Shown here in pieces: positions 1 through 9,180 of a stretch of 21,392 nt of DNA. The stretch comes from Lingula anatina (lineage: Eukaryota; Brachiopoda; Lingulata; Lingulida; Lingulidae), in the NCBI RefSeq assembly GCF_001039355.2, contig NW_019775589.1:125271-146662 (forward strand), in the 5' to 3' direction. Both the position numbers and the translations under genes were made by a program. Below the pieces are notes generated by a model. The model had not been told where the DNA came from. It did not search any database and worked only from the letters and a program-made list of their open reading frames with translations. How positions within the stretch are numbered: position 1 is the stretch's first letter; each line of letters begins with the position of its first letter.

Positions 1-1274
1 GTTAATCAGAACAGTCTGTATCATTCATTAAAAAATACTGTTCATTGTGAGGACCACCACTGCCACCCTGCTACACCTAAATAGCTCAGTCTTGTTTATA
101 AATATTAATTAATGGGATTGCTTTTCTTGATGGTTTATATATATATTCAAGCCGAGAGTAATCTTTGTAAAGTAAAGCATTGGATTAATGGAAGGTGTCA
201 CATGCTACTGAACAGCGTGACATGCATTAGCTTACAATTGCTGAATATCTTACTTCCTGTGATGGTGCATATTGGAAAAAAGTAGCTTAAACCCAACTCT
301 ATTGATTGAGAAAGCTAAGGGTTAGGAAAACAATTTATATTGTAACTTAGTCCAAAGATTAATGCCTGAAGGATCAGGAAAATCAAATCTCGCAGTTATT
401 TTTTTATTCACATCATTGTTTTCTTATCAGTAATGTTTAAGCTAGCGTTAACCCATTGACAAGTTAAATATTTACAAGATTTGATCATGTTGTGTACGTA
501 TTGAGAATTGTCCTACTGTGTGTGGGTTTGTGTACAGCTCAGTTCACTGTAGCCTTAAGTCATGTTTCTAGTCAAGGAATGGAGGTCTGATTTAGTACAC
601 ACTAGTATTAAAGATGCATACAAAGTCAATTTTTTGTCACAAAAACCAACCAAATGCCAGCATATAGTTTCAAGTAGTATAACTAAGAGAATTACCAAAA
701 GGCATTGTTTAATTTTACCCGAAAATGATGTTTGAACGGATTTTTCTGCTGGCATTCTAAGCTGTATGTCAATGGGGCAGGAAAGTAGGTCACGAACTTA
801 GGTTAAATTTACAACCAAAAATTTAAAGAAAGGAGCAGTCTAAAGGTCTTTTATGGCTGATTGAGTGATCTATTCAGTTTATCCCTTGGCATGTCGAATA
901 AAAATCTAGTAGAAGTGGTTTACATGTGTTACTGGGAATCCACGCTCCACCGATGCTCGGTTCGTATGTACCTTTAAGTCAGACCATCATCCCTTGACTG
1001 GAAATTCAACTAAAGCTCAGACAATGTGGATATTTCAAATCAAGGTCTCATGACTTCATTATTGTTTACTAGTACATACTAAGTTCAGTTCCCTTTACAC
1101 AGGGCTAGGAACTGTTTAGAGAACAAATTTGCTCCAACTCTAACTGTAACAAAAGAAAAGCTGATATGCTAGTATTAAATATTTTAACACATTTATGTAT
1201 TTGATAATACAATAACTAACTGGTTTTAAACAAACCATTTTTCCTTGTGATTCATATTTCACCCAAACAGACTA
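1..1274. other. Non-coding stretch, no gene seen
   Basis: AT-rich sequence with stop codons in all frames and no open frame with protein-like composition. I saw no splice-site pair enclosing an open frame, no tRNA-like boxes and no notable repeats. It may be intergenic or part of an intron upstream of the RASSF-like exon. Confidence 0.6.
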
Positions 1275-1371
1275 CTTACTAATGATTTAGCTCATGGTCA
1301 AAGTCAACTATCATTTTGGTCTGAAAATTTAGACCAAATTTCAGACTAAAGTTCTTTTAGGTGAAACGGGC
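1275..1371 (+). repeat. Degraded inverted-repeat (MITE-like) element end, copy 1
   Basis: The core is a small hairpin, TTTGGTCT (1315-1322) and AGACCAAA (1331-1338) around 8 bases, followed by CAGACTAAAGTTCTTTTAGG and a GTGAAACGGG terminus. The same order of words (GTC..ACT, GGTCT, TTTAGACCA, CTAAAGT, then a G-rich end) recurs near 17386-17464 and, in both orientations, at 5502-5772. This shows a dispersed repeat family. The word order is visible directly; reading it as a non-autonomous DNA transposon is inference, because no target duplication can be assigned here. Confidence 0.5.
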
Positions 1372-2388
1372 TAAACGGGACTGGAAACATGGCATGTTTT
1401 TAGTATTGCTGATGTGAAGTGAGCCTGGAATTTGTTGATCCTGGGGATTGATTTACATTACAGAGGCTAAGCTGATTACAATAGATCTTTAGATCTAGAC
1501 AGCTTTGACAGTGTAATACATAATGGCCTGGTAAGGATTATAAGATGCTTGAGACAGGTTAAAATCTTTGATTCAAGATAAATGATTTAATTTTTCAGTC
1601 ATGCTTATCCAGATTATTTCAATTTTCACAGGAATCAAACTTATTTTTCCCCTTAGATATGTGGTATGGCTTTTCTTTAAGACAACTAATAGGGTAAAGC
1701 ATCTGAGCCAACAGGTTATCTAGAGCTAAGCTTCCAAAAATCAATGATAGCTGAAGAGCTCTCTTTACTCCAATCTTTTCTATTTTATAATTGGGAAATT
1801 TGATACACTGTTGCATTAACTTCGTATGAAATTAAATGTGTTAAAAATGTGATTTGCTCAATTAAATAAGTGCAAAATGTGTAGGAATCAAAAGTCATTT
1901 TTGTTCCAGCTGGAAAGACCAATAGACATACAAGCAGCAGTTTGTGAGTTAATAGAATATTGTAAAAGCCCACATAATGCCTAATTATTGAAAGTGAACA
2001 ATAAAATAGAATGCAGTAAACTTGTAAAGACACAGACTAGTTGTAATGTGCCTAGACCTATTATACATGTTTACTTCACCAGCTGATACTTCCATGAGTA
2101 CAACATTATTTTCAGTTTTTACTTCAAGATGTATTGCCGTGTACAGATAAGTAACAGGCAAGTCCGGATGGTAATTCTTCAGTATTAAAAGGTTTTCCTG
2201 GTTTCAAATGATGCATAAAGTTATCAGTTCCTCCCCTCAGCACAGGTGCTCTATACATAAACTGCATCTGATAGTCATTGGTTTTTCACCCTGAAATTCT
2301 CAGGTTACTGAGTTCCAGCAGAGGCTGTTGGATGATGCAGGCTAATTACCAGTAAACTTTAAAACTTAGTGTGCTGGGTTCCTCACAG
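1372..2388. other. Non-coding stretch, no gene seen
   Basis: No supported gene. Short open frames on the minus strand (1619-1816 and 1785-2033) have low-complexity, hydrophobic or Lys/Ile-rich composition expected from AT-rich non-coding DNA. Near 1482-1497 TAGATCT occurs twice within 15 bases, which is unremarkable. Confidence 0.6.
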
Positions 2389-2418
2389 GGTATGATATTT
2401 TGGCGGTATCAAAAGAAA

Positions 2419-2428
2419 GGGGGGGGGG
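2419..2428. repeat. Homopolymer G10 run
   Basis: Ten consecutive G follow AAAGAAA. Homopolymer length is prone to sequencing error, so any reading frame through it is unreliable. Confidence 0.8.
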
Positions 2429-2495
2429 TAATTACAGGGGCAGACAGAAGCAGTCTTCTGGGTCTTTCAGAAGATGGTCAGAATTTTTTAGTTTA

Positions 2496-2541
2496 CATTG
2501 ACCAAGGAGTTATAACAGATGTTATAACTCCTTGCATTGAC
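2496..2541. repeat. 32-bp perfect palindrome bracketed by 7-bp direct repeats
   Basis: The left arm CAAGGAGTTATAAC (2503-2516), spacer AGAT (2517-2520) and right arm GTTATAACTCCTTG (2521-2534) form a perfect 14-bp inverted repeat. CATTGAC occurs immediately before it (2496-2502) and immediately after it (2535-2541). The arrangement looks like an insertion or fold-back replication event with a duplicated flank. All of this is read directly; the mechanism is inference. Confidence 0.85.
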
Positions 2542-3693
2542 AGGCAACTAAATTTTTTCTGTTGGAAGACGGTCAAAAGTGGAGAATGGATCAACAAAGG
2601 TAATTTGGAAGACTGTCAGAAAATGTCTCTGGATCCATTCCTGAATTAAGTTGTCAAACCTATTTCTTTGCTGCTGTGTTTTCTAGAGAGCTACCAGTAG
2701 GAGAGGAGGCAAAATACTCTCCACAATCACTAGTACTCATCTGACCTTGAATTGCTTATTGCTTCTGTCAGTTTTACACAGTAAAATGTAACTGATGTCA
2801 GTTTCCTTAGTACTGACTGATGTTGATTGAACTCTCCCCTTTTTGTCTAGCATTGGCATCAGGGGAAGTTTTAATCATCCATGCTAGTAGGTGTGTACTA
2901 GTGATGTATCCCAAACCAGGTCTGTGCCCTTTTTATTTCTAAGTTTTGTTTGCTTTTTAAAATAAAATTACAAAGGCAACTGGCCTGATTTTGTTTGAGG
3001 CTTTCAGGATATAAAATTACCCTGTGTTTTTTTTCACTCTTGATTCCCTTTATATATATCTCAATAAGAATTTAAAGACTGCTGTGTAAATATCTTGAGC
3101 TTGTAGGAAATACAGCATGGACACAGAAGCAGAGTTTGACAGCCCCTAACATTTGCTCATCTACTTGAAACTGAAAAGGAATCTCCTGAGTCAGAGAGTT
3201 GTTTTTCCTTATTTTTTTCTATGGTCCTGAATACCATCTGCCTTTGATAAATAAATAAATAAATTGGCCATAGAGCAGGGTTGAGCTAGAGAGTCATACT
3301 AGTAAGCATCTGACCACTACCTTATAGTAGGTTTAGTAGTAGTAGTACCCCGGTAATAGTTCTGTAGTAACTAATTAAATAGACAAGAGCAGTAAGTGCA
3401 GGCCTTTTACACCCTGTGTTGGTATCTGATATAAAAATGACAGGAATCACGTAGCACAGTCTTCAGGATATAGATATTTTGATATTGCATAAAAAAACAG
3501 AAAGATTACAAAGGGAAGGAATATCTGTTTCAGGATGATGGTTTGTCTGTGTTAAAAGAAAATAAAAGGAAGTTGATGTTGTAAATTGTTAAGAAGTAGT
3601 TTGTGTTCATTTTTAATTTGAGGTTCCAATTAAGGTGAAAAGGATGGTTCTCTGACAGAGTTATGTTGGTTCTTTTTGTTTTGCACTTAGTTA

Positions 3694-3783
3694 TCTCTCT
3701 CTCTCTATTTCTTGCTCTCTCTCTGTCTTACACACACCCATACACATGCACGTGTGCACACAAACATGCACATACACACACAG
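3694..3783. repeat. Compound (CT)n/(CA)n microsatellite
   Basis: Two CT runs separated by ATTTCTTG are followed by an interrupted CA/TG-rich segment with CACACAC, CATGCACGTGTGCAC and ACACACACA. This is an ordinary interrupted dinucleotide microsatellite. Confidence 0.85.
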
Positions 3784-4576
3784 ATGTAAATGCTCTAGCA
3801 CTTTTAAATGCATTTTAAAAGGCTATACCGTACTGCTAGTAAATTTAAATTGAACAGCATAGTTATTCATGCTAACTCTCACAGGCATTCCGTACTGAAA
3901 CTCTGACAAGAAGTTTTTAGAAAATAAAAAGAAAAAACCTGTTTGTGAGTATGTCTGTGTTCCCTTATGGTAATAGGTCAAGCACATCAGTGGTGTTTTG
4001 CTGGCATCTGAAGATTATTTTCTTCTCAGTGATAAAATTTCCCCTATTGCTTTAGCCCCAGTTACGTCAGCAGGCTACTAGGCTTTTAGACAAAATAATA
4101 ACAGAGATCTTTACAAATAAGGGTTTGTGGGTATAATAACTTCTTTTGTTTCATGAATAATTTAAGAAATACACTCAAAATGTTGAAGTTAAAACATATG
4201 TAATAGAAATAAATTGGAATATTAAAAAATACATGAGGATCAATTAAAGTTATATCCTTGTGTTTTTGAGATGCAGGCAAACTTAATGAACAAATTTCAA
4301 AGCAATGTTACTTACTCAGGGCACATGTCGCCATATTGGCAAATTCCCCCTAACAAGGACTGCTAGCCGTAGCAAACCTAATGGCAACTTACAGCAGTGT
4401 TTGCAGTCAAATTAATATGGCATAACTAAAGGCACAGTTGCATCAAAGATAAATTGATAGAAAGCTTCAAAAATAAATGTTATTAGTGAATACACAGAGG
4501 GCACATGCATACTGTCTCATCTGGCTGTCTGATAACCATGCATTACTGACCATAAGCAGCCAATCGGATTTCAATC

Positions 4577-4594
4577 GACTCAGTCCACTGAGTC
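4577..4594. repeat. Short perfect palindrome
   Basis: GACTCAGT, CC, ACTGAGTC: an 8-bp perfect inverted repeat with a 2-base centre. It contains AP-1-like half words (ACTCA, TGAGT) but no full TGASTCA site, so no regulatory role is claimed. Confidence 0.6.
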
Positions 4595-5164
4595 CAGCAA
4601 CAGTAGTAGTACTAGTAAATAGACATAAAGATTCAACTGGCTAGCTTGTATTATGGTAAGAAATAGTAACTGCAGTCTGTTGCAGAAGATAATATGAATA
4701 GCTACAAAGTTAAGCTATGATAACTTGAGTGAAAATGCAGGCTTTGTTTTAAGTGTGGGTGCACCTTAGGATCATAATGAGATTGGAGCCATGAAGTCCC
4801 CAGAAAGTTGACCTTGTGGTCATTAAGGTATTGACCTGAGGTTGTGTTTGTGGTGAGCAAGACAGTGTGGAGACTCAGATAAAGAACTAGGTCAGTTTCT
4901 ACCCTCTTTCACAGGCTCTGGTTCAGAAGTTGAGACATTGCATTGGGAATTGATAAACAAGCAAAAAGTTTTATGTTATGACTGATAGCCATACTCAGAC
5001 TTAAGTTGACTTGTGTATAGCTAGTCTCTATAAACTGTTACAGAGTATCAGGTACAGAATTTACTGCAAAATTTTTGAAATTAAGGTTGAGTTGATGAAA
5101 GCTGATGTCGTAGAAGCTCTCACTGACATATTACATTGCAGAGAACTAGCTCAGAATTGTTTGC

Positions 5165-5207
5165 TTTAAACTACATCTTATTTTGAATAGAAACAATGTA
5201 GTTTAAA
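5165..5207. repeat. 12-bp perfect inverted repeat
   Basis: TTTAAACTACAT (5165-5176) pairs with ATGTAGTTTAAA (5196-5207) around a 19-base loop. No element borders are recognisable. Confidence 0.65.
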
Positions 5208-5501
5208 CTGCATGCAAGTTCAACACATTCACAGTATGAACCACATGGAGGAGTGATATTGCTATCAGATACCAGTAGTTCCACATATGGGATAATGTAT
5301 ATAGCAGAGAATTCTGGTTCTCTACTGGCTTTACCAGTCGTGCTCAATCTTCAACCAACTTTTTTATGGATATTTCATGGAGTACTATCACTATCACTAT
5401 CAGTATCTTGCCAATAATTTCTGATTAGCCTCCCGGTTTCCTGTGTCATTGATGGCTATGATTACTTGCAATATGAATCCTATTCAATTGAGTGATTAAT
5501 A

Positions 5502-5772
5502 CGGATCTTGCACAGAATAACATTAGTCCGGAAATTGGACTTAACTTTAAGACCGAAATGATAGTCTGCATGGACCCGGGGTAAATCAGTTAGTGTGATC
5601 AGTTGTGGCCTAGTTTTAAAAAATGAAAACTGTGCTTGTTTTATAGCAATAAAGAAATGGCTTATGAGAAAGACCAGTGGTTGCTTATCTTTAGCAGAAA
5701 AAGACCAAAAATTTGATCTTAAGATTTAGACCAACTTTGAATTTGCATGCTAAAGTCATATGAATCTGGCCC
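5502..5772. mobile_element. Degraded MITE-like element with divergent inverted ends, copy 2
   Basis: The left end (about 5503-5575) read on the minus strand and the right end (about 5700-5770) read on the plus strand both show the word series seen at 1275-1371 and 17386-17464: a GGTCT-like word, an AT-rich spacer, TTTAGACCA or TTAAGTCCA, then CTAAAGT or ACTAATG, then a terminal segment. The two ends are therefore inverted copies around about 125 bp of unrelated interior. Divergence is high, so it is old. No transposase and no clear target duplication are visible. Calling it a DNA-transposon MITE is inference from the architecture. Confidence 0.5.
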
Positions 5773-6542
5773 CAAGACTCATGCTAGCTATTTTAGCCTT
5801 GTCCTTTTTTAATGGTCAATCTTTATTTTCTTTGTTTCTTTTTTAGTTATTTTTGGTCAAATTGATAATCGATTTAGTCAATAAAAATGTCTGATCTGGG
5901 TAATATTATTTTGACATCTACTAGGCAGAAAGTAATTTCACCCTTGAATGAGCCCTGATTTGGATGATGTGCATTTGCCCTACATAACAGATTAATAGTA
6001 GGAAATATTAATATCATTTTATATTACAAGAATATTTATGTTATCACTTTTTCATTGTCCTGTCAAAGGTTACTAAATCATACAGGAAATTATTTTTAGT
6101 TTATATTGTTTTTGTTTTTATTTTGATGGATAAATTCAAAGTTATTATCAGTATTCAGATTGCCACAAAAGAAAGAAATGATATGAAGACAATAGGATGG
6201 AGTAATTGTGATATAGTGCTATCTTTCCTGTATCAGCAAAGAGGATATATGGCATAGAGTTAGCTGTCGCTATTTTAAAACTATCTGACTAGATGGAAAT
6301 TTTTTATGTACTTTGATCCAGGATAACTGTAGTATTAAATAAGCTGTCAAAATTTCTTACAATTTCATAATCATTTGATAACTTTATTTATTTATTTTAT
6401 TATTTTGTTAAACTTGTGCCACTTAATTTATTAAAAACCCTTCAAAAAATTTTGTTGCATGTGGTGAAATGCAGTTGTATTATTTTATAGAATATTTTTT
6501 TACATGAACTTCGGGACCTTAAAAGGATACAGAGCCTATCAG
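5773..6542. other. Non-coding stretch, no gene seen
   Basis: Very AT-rich with T runs. TTTATT repeats near 6384-6405 read as overlapping AATAAA hexamers on the minus strand, downstream of the weak minus-strand frame at 6543-6770. No plus-strand frame is supported. Confidence 0.55.
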
Positions 6543-6770
6543 TCAAGCAGTAAAATTTTTAAAAATAAAAATAAATTCCCAGTATGGACCAGCTTCCCTG
6601 AGGCTTTCTTCATAAAGCAAAATTGAACTGATGCAATTTCTAAGAAAATCTGCCACAGAAATGCTTTCAAGAACATTTGTCACAAGACGTTTGACCTTGA
6701 AAGAAGGAAGTTGCATGTGATGTACCAGAACAGCTGTTATGACTTTCTTTTGTAATCTGATATCTTTCAT
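6543..6770 (-). other. Minus-strand exon-like open frame (weak), unknown product
   Basis: A 75-codon ATG frame with mixed, protein-like composition (for example VADFLRNCISS and LREAGPYWEF), unlike the Lys/Ile/Phe-rich shadow frames nearby. On the minus strand an AG (CAAACAG) immediately precedes the ATG, and overlapping AATAAA hexamers lie about 140-160 bases past the stop, which would fit a terminal exon. Against it: the pyrimidine tract is poor, the last residues are low-complexity, and I recognise no family. It may be a chance frame or a retrocopy remnant. Confidence 0.15.
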
Positions 6771-7039
6771 CTGTTTGCTGAGTAAAATATTAAGTCACAG
6801 TTTTATCTTATGCACATAATTATATTTCTATATATTTAAACCACATAACTAGTGTCCATAAAGTGTTATAAAGTTCTAGAAATTGACAGTCACAAAAACA
6901 CTTCCATGGCAGTGTTCAACAACAGTCCTGACCTACTTTCAGAATTTTTGTAACATGCTGCACTGACACCTCATTGGTGTGAGTTAAGTGATTGTGGTGA
7001 TATTTGTTATAGTTTGATATTTGTTATTTTATTATGATG

Positions 7040-7072
7040 AATCCTTTTATTCATCATATGAATAAAAGGATT
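7040..7072. repeat. 15-bp perfect hairpin
   Basis: AATCCTTTTATTCAT (7040-7054) pairs with ATGAATAAAAGGATT (7058-7072) around CAT. It lies about 60 bp before the TTA microsatellite. No flanking direct repeat is evident. On RNA it would fold stably. Confidence 0.8.
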
Positions 7073-7130
7073 GCCATCCTCAATGGCAAATTACTATTAT
7101 TTTTGTAATATTAAAATAATAATTTTATTG

Positions 7131-7132
<2 letters not shown>

Positions 7133-7212
<80 letters not shown>

Positions 7213-7227
7213 TAATTAATTAATTAA
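7133..7227. repeat. (TTA)26 microsatellite followed by (AATT)n
   Basis: Twenty-six uninterrupted TTA units occupy 7133-7210 and run into about four AATT units to 7227. The array ends only some 20-40 bp before the splice acceptor AG at 7247-7248, so it sits in the branch-point region of the following exon. Uninterrupted arrays of this length are usually length-polymorphic. Confidence 0.95.
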
Positions 7228-7230
7228 ATT

Positions 7231-7248
7231 TATATTTCATGTTTGCAG
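7231..7248 (+). other. Probable splice acceptor of the RASSF-like exon
   Basis: TATATTTCATGTTTGCAG is a pyrimidine-rich tract ending in TTTGCAG with AG at 7247-7248. It precedes a short leader and the ATG at 7294, so the exon would begin at 7249 and an upstream 5' UTR exon is implied. A second AG at 7261-7262 (CCCATTTGTCAG) is an alternative acceptor. Confidence 0.55.
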
Positions 7249-7262
7249 CTCCCATTTGTCAG

Positions 7263-7307
7263 ATGAAAATTAAATCAGAAGAAGTGAGATGTAATGGCGG
7301 GGGTTGA
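7263..7307 (+). other. Upstream ORF overlapping the RASSF-like start codon
   Basis: ATG at 7263 opens 14 codons ending in TGA at 7305-7307, overlapping the main ATG (7294) in another frame. Its start context is weak (C at -3, A at +4), whereas the main ATG has G at -3 and G at +4. Leaky scanning would allow the main frame to be used. If the acceptor at 7262 is used, this ATG would be the first triplet of the exon. Confidence 0.35.
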
Positions 7308-7750
7308 GTATCTAGAATCTCACTCTCCCACCATCACCACAATGGCGTCAGGGACCAAACTGCAGCAGACGACAAGAGACTCACAGTCCAACCAATCACA
7401 ATCAACGGCGGGAAATTCACAGCAAAACGGCGATGTTCCCCACGAACGCCATCGTCCAAGACGAGTGTTCAGCATCATCCGAAGAAAGATAAAAAACTAC
7501 AGTAGAAATTTTGCCGAATTTGTTAACAGAGATGATGCGTACAATTATATCCCTCCGCCTGCATTTGCAATAACTAGTCCTGATCGCGAACACATTGAAT
7601 TGTCTCATTTTGATGAGGGAGGAAGGGAGCCATTAGGAAAGATCGGAATGGGACATAATTTTCTGCCCGTGTACATGTCCTCTCCAACATGGTGTGACCA
7701 GTGCGGAGATTTCATATGGGGACTCTACAAGCAGTGTCTGCAGTGTCAGT
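7294..7750 (+). CDS. RASSF1: RASSF1/5-like Ras-association adaptor, first coding exon (N-terminal part with half a C1 domain)
   Basis: Encodes residues 1-152 plus the first base of codon 153, then a GTAAGT donor. Residues 1-49 are Ser/Thr/Gln-rich and probably disordered. Residues 51-72 are strongly basic (RHRPRRVF, IRRKIKNYSRN) and may form a membrane- or protein-binding helix. From H121 a C1 zinc domain begins: H121, C134, C137 and C151 fit HX12CX2CX13C exactly. The remaining ligands (CX2C partner, HX2C, final C) must lie in the next exon. The block TWCDxCGDFIWG with a preceding GHxFxP matches the C1 region of vertebrate RASSF1A as I remember it; RASSF5/NORE1 is the close alternative. Family knowledge: these proteins bind Ras-type GTPases through an RA domain and MST/Hippo kinases through a SARAH domain; neither is encoded here. 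The start is the first ATG after an in-frame TGA at 7285-7287; M17 (7342, A at -3, G at +4) is an alternative. The frame runs on into the intron to a stop at 7771-7773. Confidence 0.85.
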
Positions 7751-7756
7751 GTAAGT
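7751..7756 (+). other. Splice donor (GTAAGT), phase 1
   Basis: CAGT|GTAAGT matches the animal donor consensus in all six intronic positions. It interrupts the C1 domain between the third and fourth cysteine ligands, one base into codon 153. In human RASSF1 the first exon also ends inside the C1 domain just after the LQC motif, as I recall, which supports orthology. Confidence 0.85.
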
Positions 7757-8060
7757 ACTTACAGCTTTCTTAATTCACATTGGATGAGTTTCTGGTGTGC
7801 ATTCTATGCTTTCTTTAGGAAAACTTCACTTTCTTTTTCAGTCAGGGCCAAAATGTTCAGAATGTTTCAAGTTAATTGAAAATGCTAGGAAAGTGTGTTT
7901 GTGCATATGCATTGTGTAATGTGTAAGCTTGTGTGCAAATGTAAATTCTTGTAGTGTGCTAGAAATATCCCAAGAAACACAGAGTTATGGGTGAAAGCAT
8001 GGTGAAAGTACTCCAGTAAAGTCAGGAAAATTTTGTGGTCCATGATATTGTTCATATTGG

Positions 8061-8218
8061 GGCGTAATATGTAGTCATATTGTTTTAAAATCAGAACGCA
8101 TGTAATCCTGTTGTTTTTAAATCAGTTAGCTGCGTAACATGAATGTGACGTTGAAACAAGTAATCATATTGTTTGAAACTGAAAACAAAACAGCAGATAA
8201 TCCTGTTGTTTAAAGTTC
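8061..8218. repeat. Diverged tandem repeat, about 35-60 bp units
   Basis: Four similar units share the pattern GYGTAAT...T(C/G)ATATTGTTT or TAATCCTGTTGTTT followed by AAA(T/C)..., at roughly 8062, 8098, 8131 and 8192. TAATCCTGTTGTTT occurs twice and TCATATTGTTT twice. Units have diverged by substitutions and length changes. No function is evident. Confidence 0.5.
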
Positions 8219-9160
8219 CACATTGTTAAATTCCACAACAGATACCCAGAGATTTTACTGTTATAGAAAGATGTGGATTAATATTGTGCTAGGTGAGCTG
8301 GGGTGTGACTGTCACAACACATTTCTAACTGTCACAACTCACTTTTCTCAACTGCTGCAATTGCTCTGGCACAGCTACCATAGATGTACGTCTTGTTGAA
8401 CACACGCCCCACTCTCCAGATATGAATTTTGAACATTTACTGAAAATTATTATTTTTCATTTTTTGTGTAACTACCAGTTTTATATTTCCAAAAAATTAT
8501 TAACTTATTTTATGTAAACTGATATTTTTAATGTAATGTTTTACCAAATATATGTATATATATGGAGACTAAATGTGCTTTTCTACCTGTGAAGCATGAC
8601 TTATTGACCCTTCCTAAAAGGGGCATTGATCATATGACCAACTTGTTAATATGAGCTGCACAATTTCATTGTGAAGAGTATAAAAACCTAATTTAAATGT
8701 TAAGATTTTGACGTGTACATTACAAAAAACACTGTGCTGAAGACTTTGTTGTGCATGTTAGTATCTATAGACTCAGTCTATTTCCATATATCATCAACAG
8801 ACTGTTGACTACAGATAATGTTCGCAACCAGACTTCAGCTCATCTGTCAATACTATAGGCCATTATGGAAGAAGACATGTTCTTCCATCTCATTTGAGTA
8901 CTTCATGTTTCAGCCATTATTGCCTGGGGTTTTTTTTTTTCCCTTTAAGTTATTTATATTTTTCCAAATCAGTTTTAATCAACAAGACTAATTACTTTTT
9001 TTCTTCTCTAATTGAATTGTTTTTGGAGCATATTCCACTCCAGGCATGAGCTCAATAATTCTACTTCATTCCTATGAATTATATGTGGAAGCCATTACTG
9101 TGATTGCTTCCCTTGGGGTTGAAAATTATCTGATTGGTTCCTCTGGCGCATGAAATGCAT

Positions 9161-9180
9161 AAAAAAAAAAAAAAAAAAAA
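9161..9180. repeat. Poly(A)20 run
   Basis: Twenty consecutive A follow ATGAAATGCAT. It could be a retroposon tail, but no upstream SINE-like boxes or flanking duplication were identified, so it is listed only as a homopolymer. Confidence 0.8.

Larger units (their letters stand above)
2389..2599 (+). other. Exon-like open frame with splice-site-like borders (weak)
   Basis: A pyrimidine-rich acceptor (GGGTTCCTCACAG, AG at 2387-2388) is followed by a frame open through to a donor-like AAAG|GTAATT (GT at 2600-2601). The frame stays open to a stop at 2647-2649. It has no convincing ATG of its own and matches no family I recognise. Part of it is a 10-G run (2419-2428) and part a perfect palindrome (2503-2534), both of which lower the odds of real coding. 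I record it as a candidate internal exon or chance open frame. Confidence 0.15.
2650..5501. other. Non-coding stretch with simple repeats, no gene seen
   Basis: I see no protein-like open frame on either strand. Contents: a short (AAAT)n run at 3246-3264, GTA-rich patches near 3331-3350 and 4600-4620, a compound CT/CA microsatellite at 3694-3783, an 18-bp palindrome at 4577-4594, an inverted repeat at 5165-5207 and a CTATCA triplet near 5384-5402. It is probably intergenic or intronic. Confidence 0.6.

Noticed and set aside
7133-7227. TTA array as a CRISPR or minisatellite array
   Set aside because: It is a pure trinucleotide repeat without spacers in a eukaryotic context.
7694-7879. Plus-strand 61-codon frame overlapping the C1 exon end
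   Set aside because: It is out of frame with the C1 domain and runs into the intron; a shadow frame.
9161-9180. Poly(A)20 as a SINE or retrocopy tail
   Set aside because: No pol III boxes, gene-like sequence or flanking duplication were found upstream.
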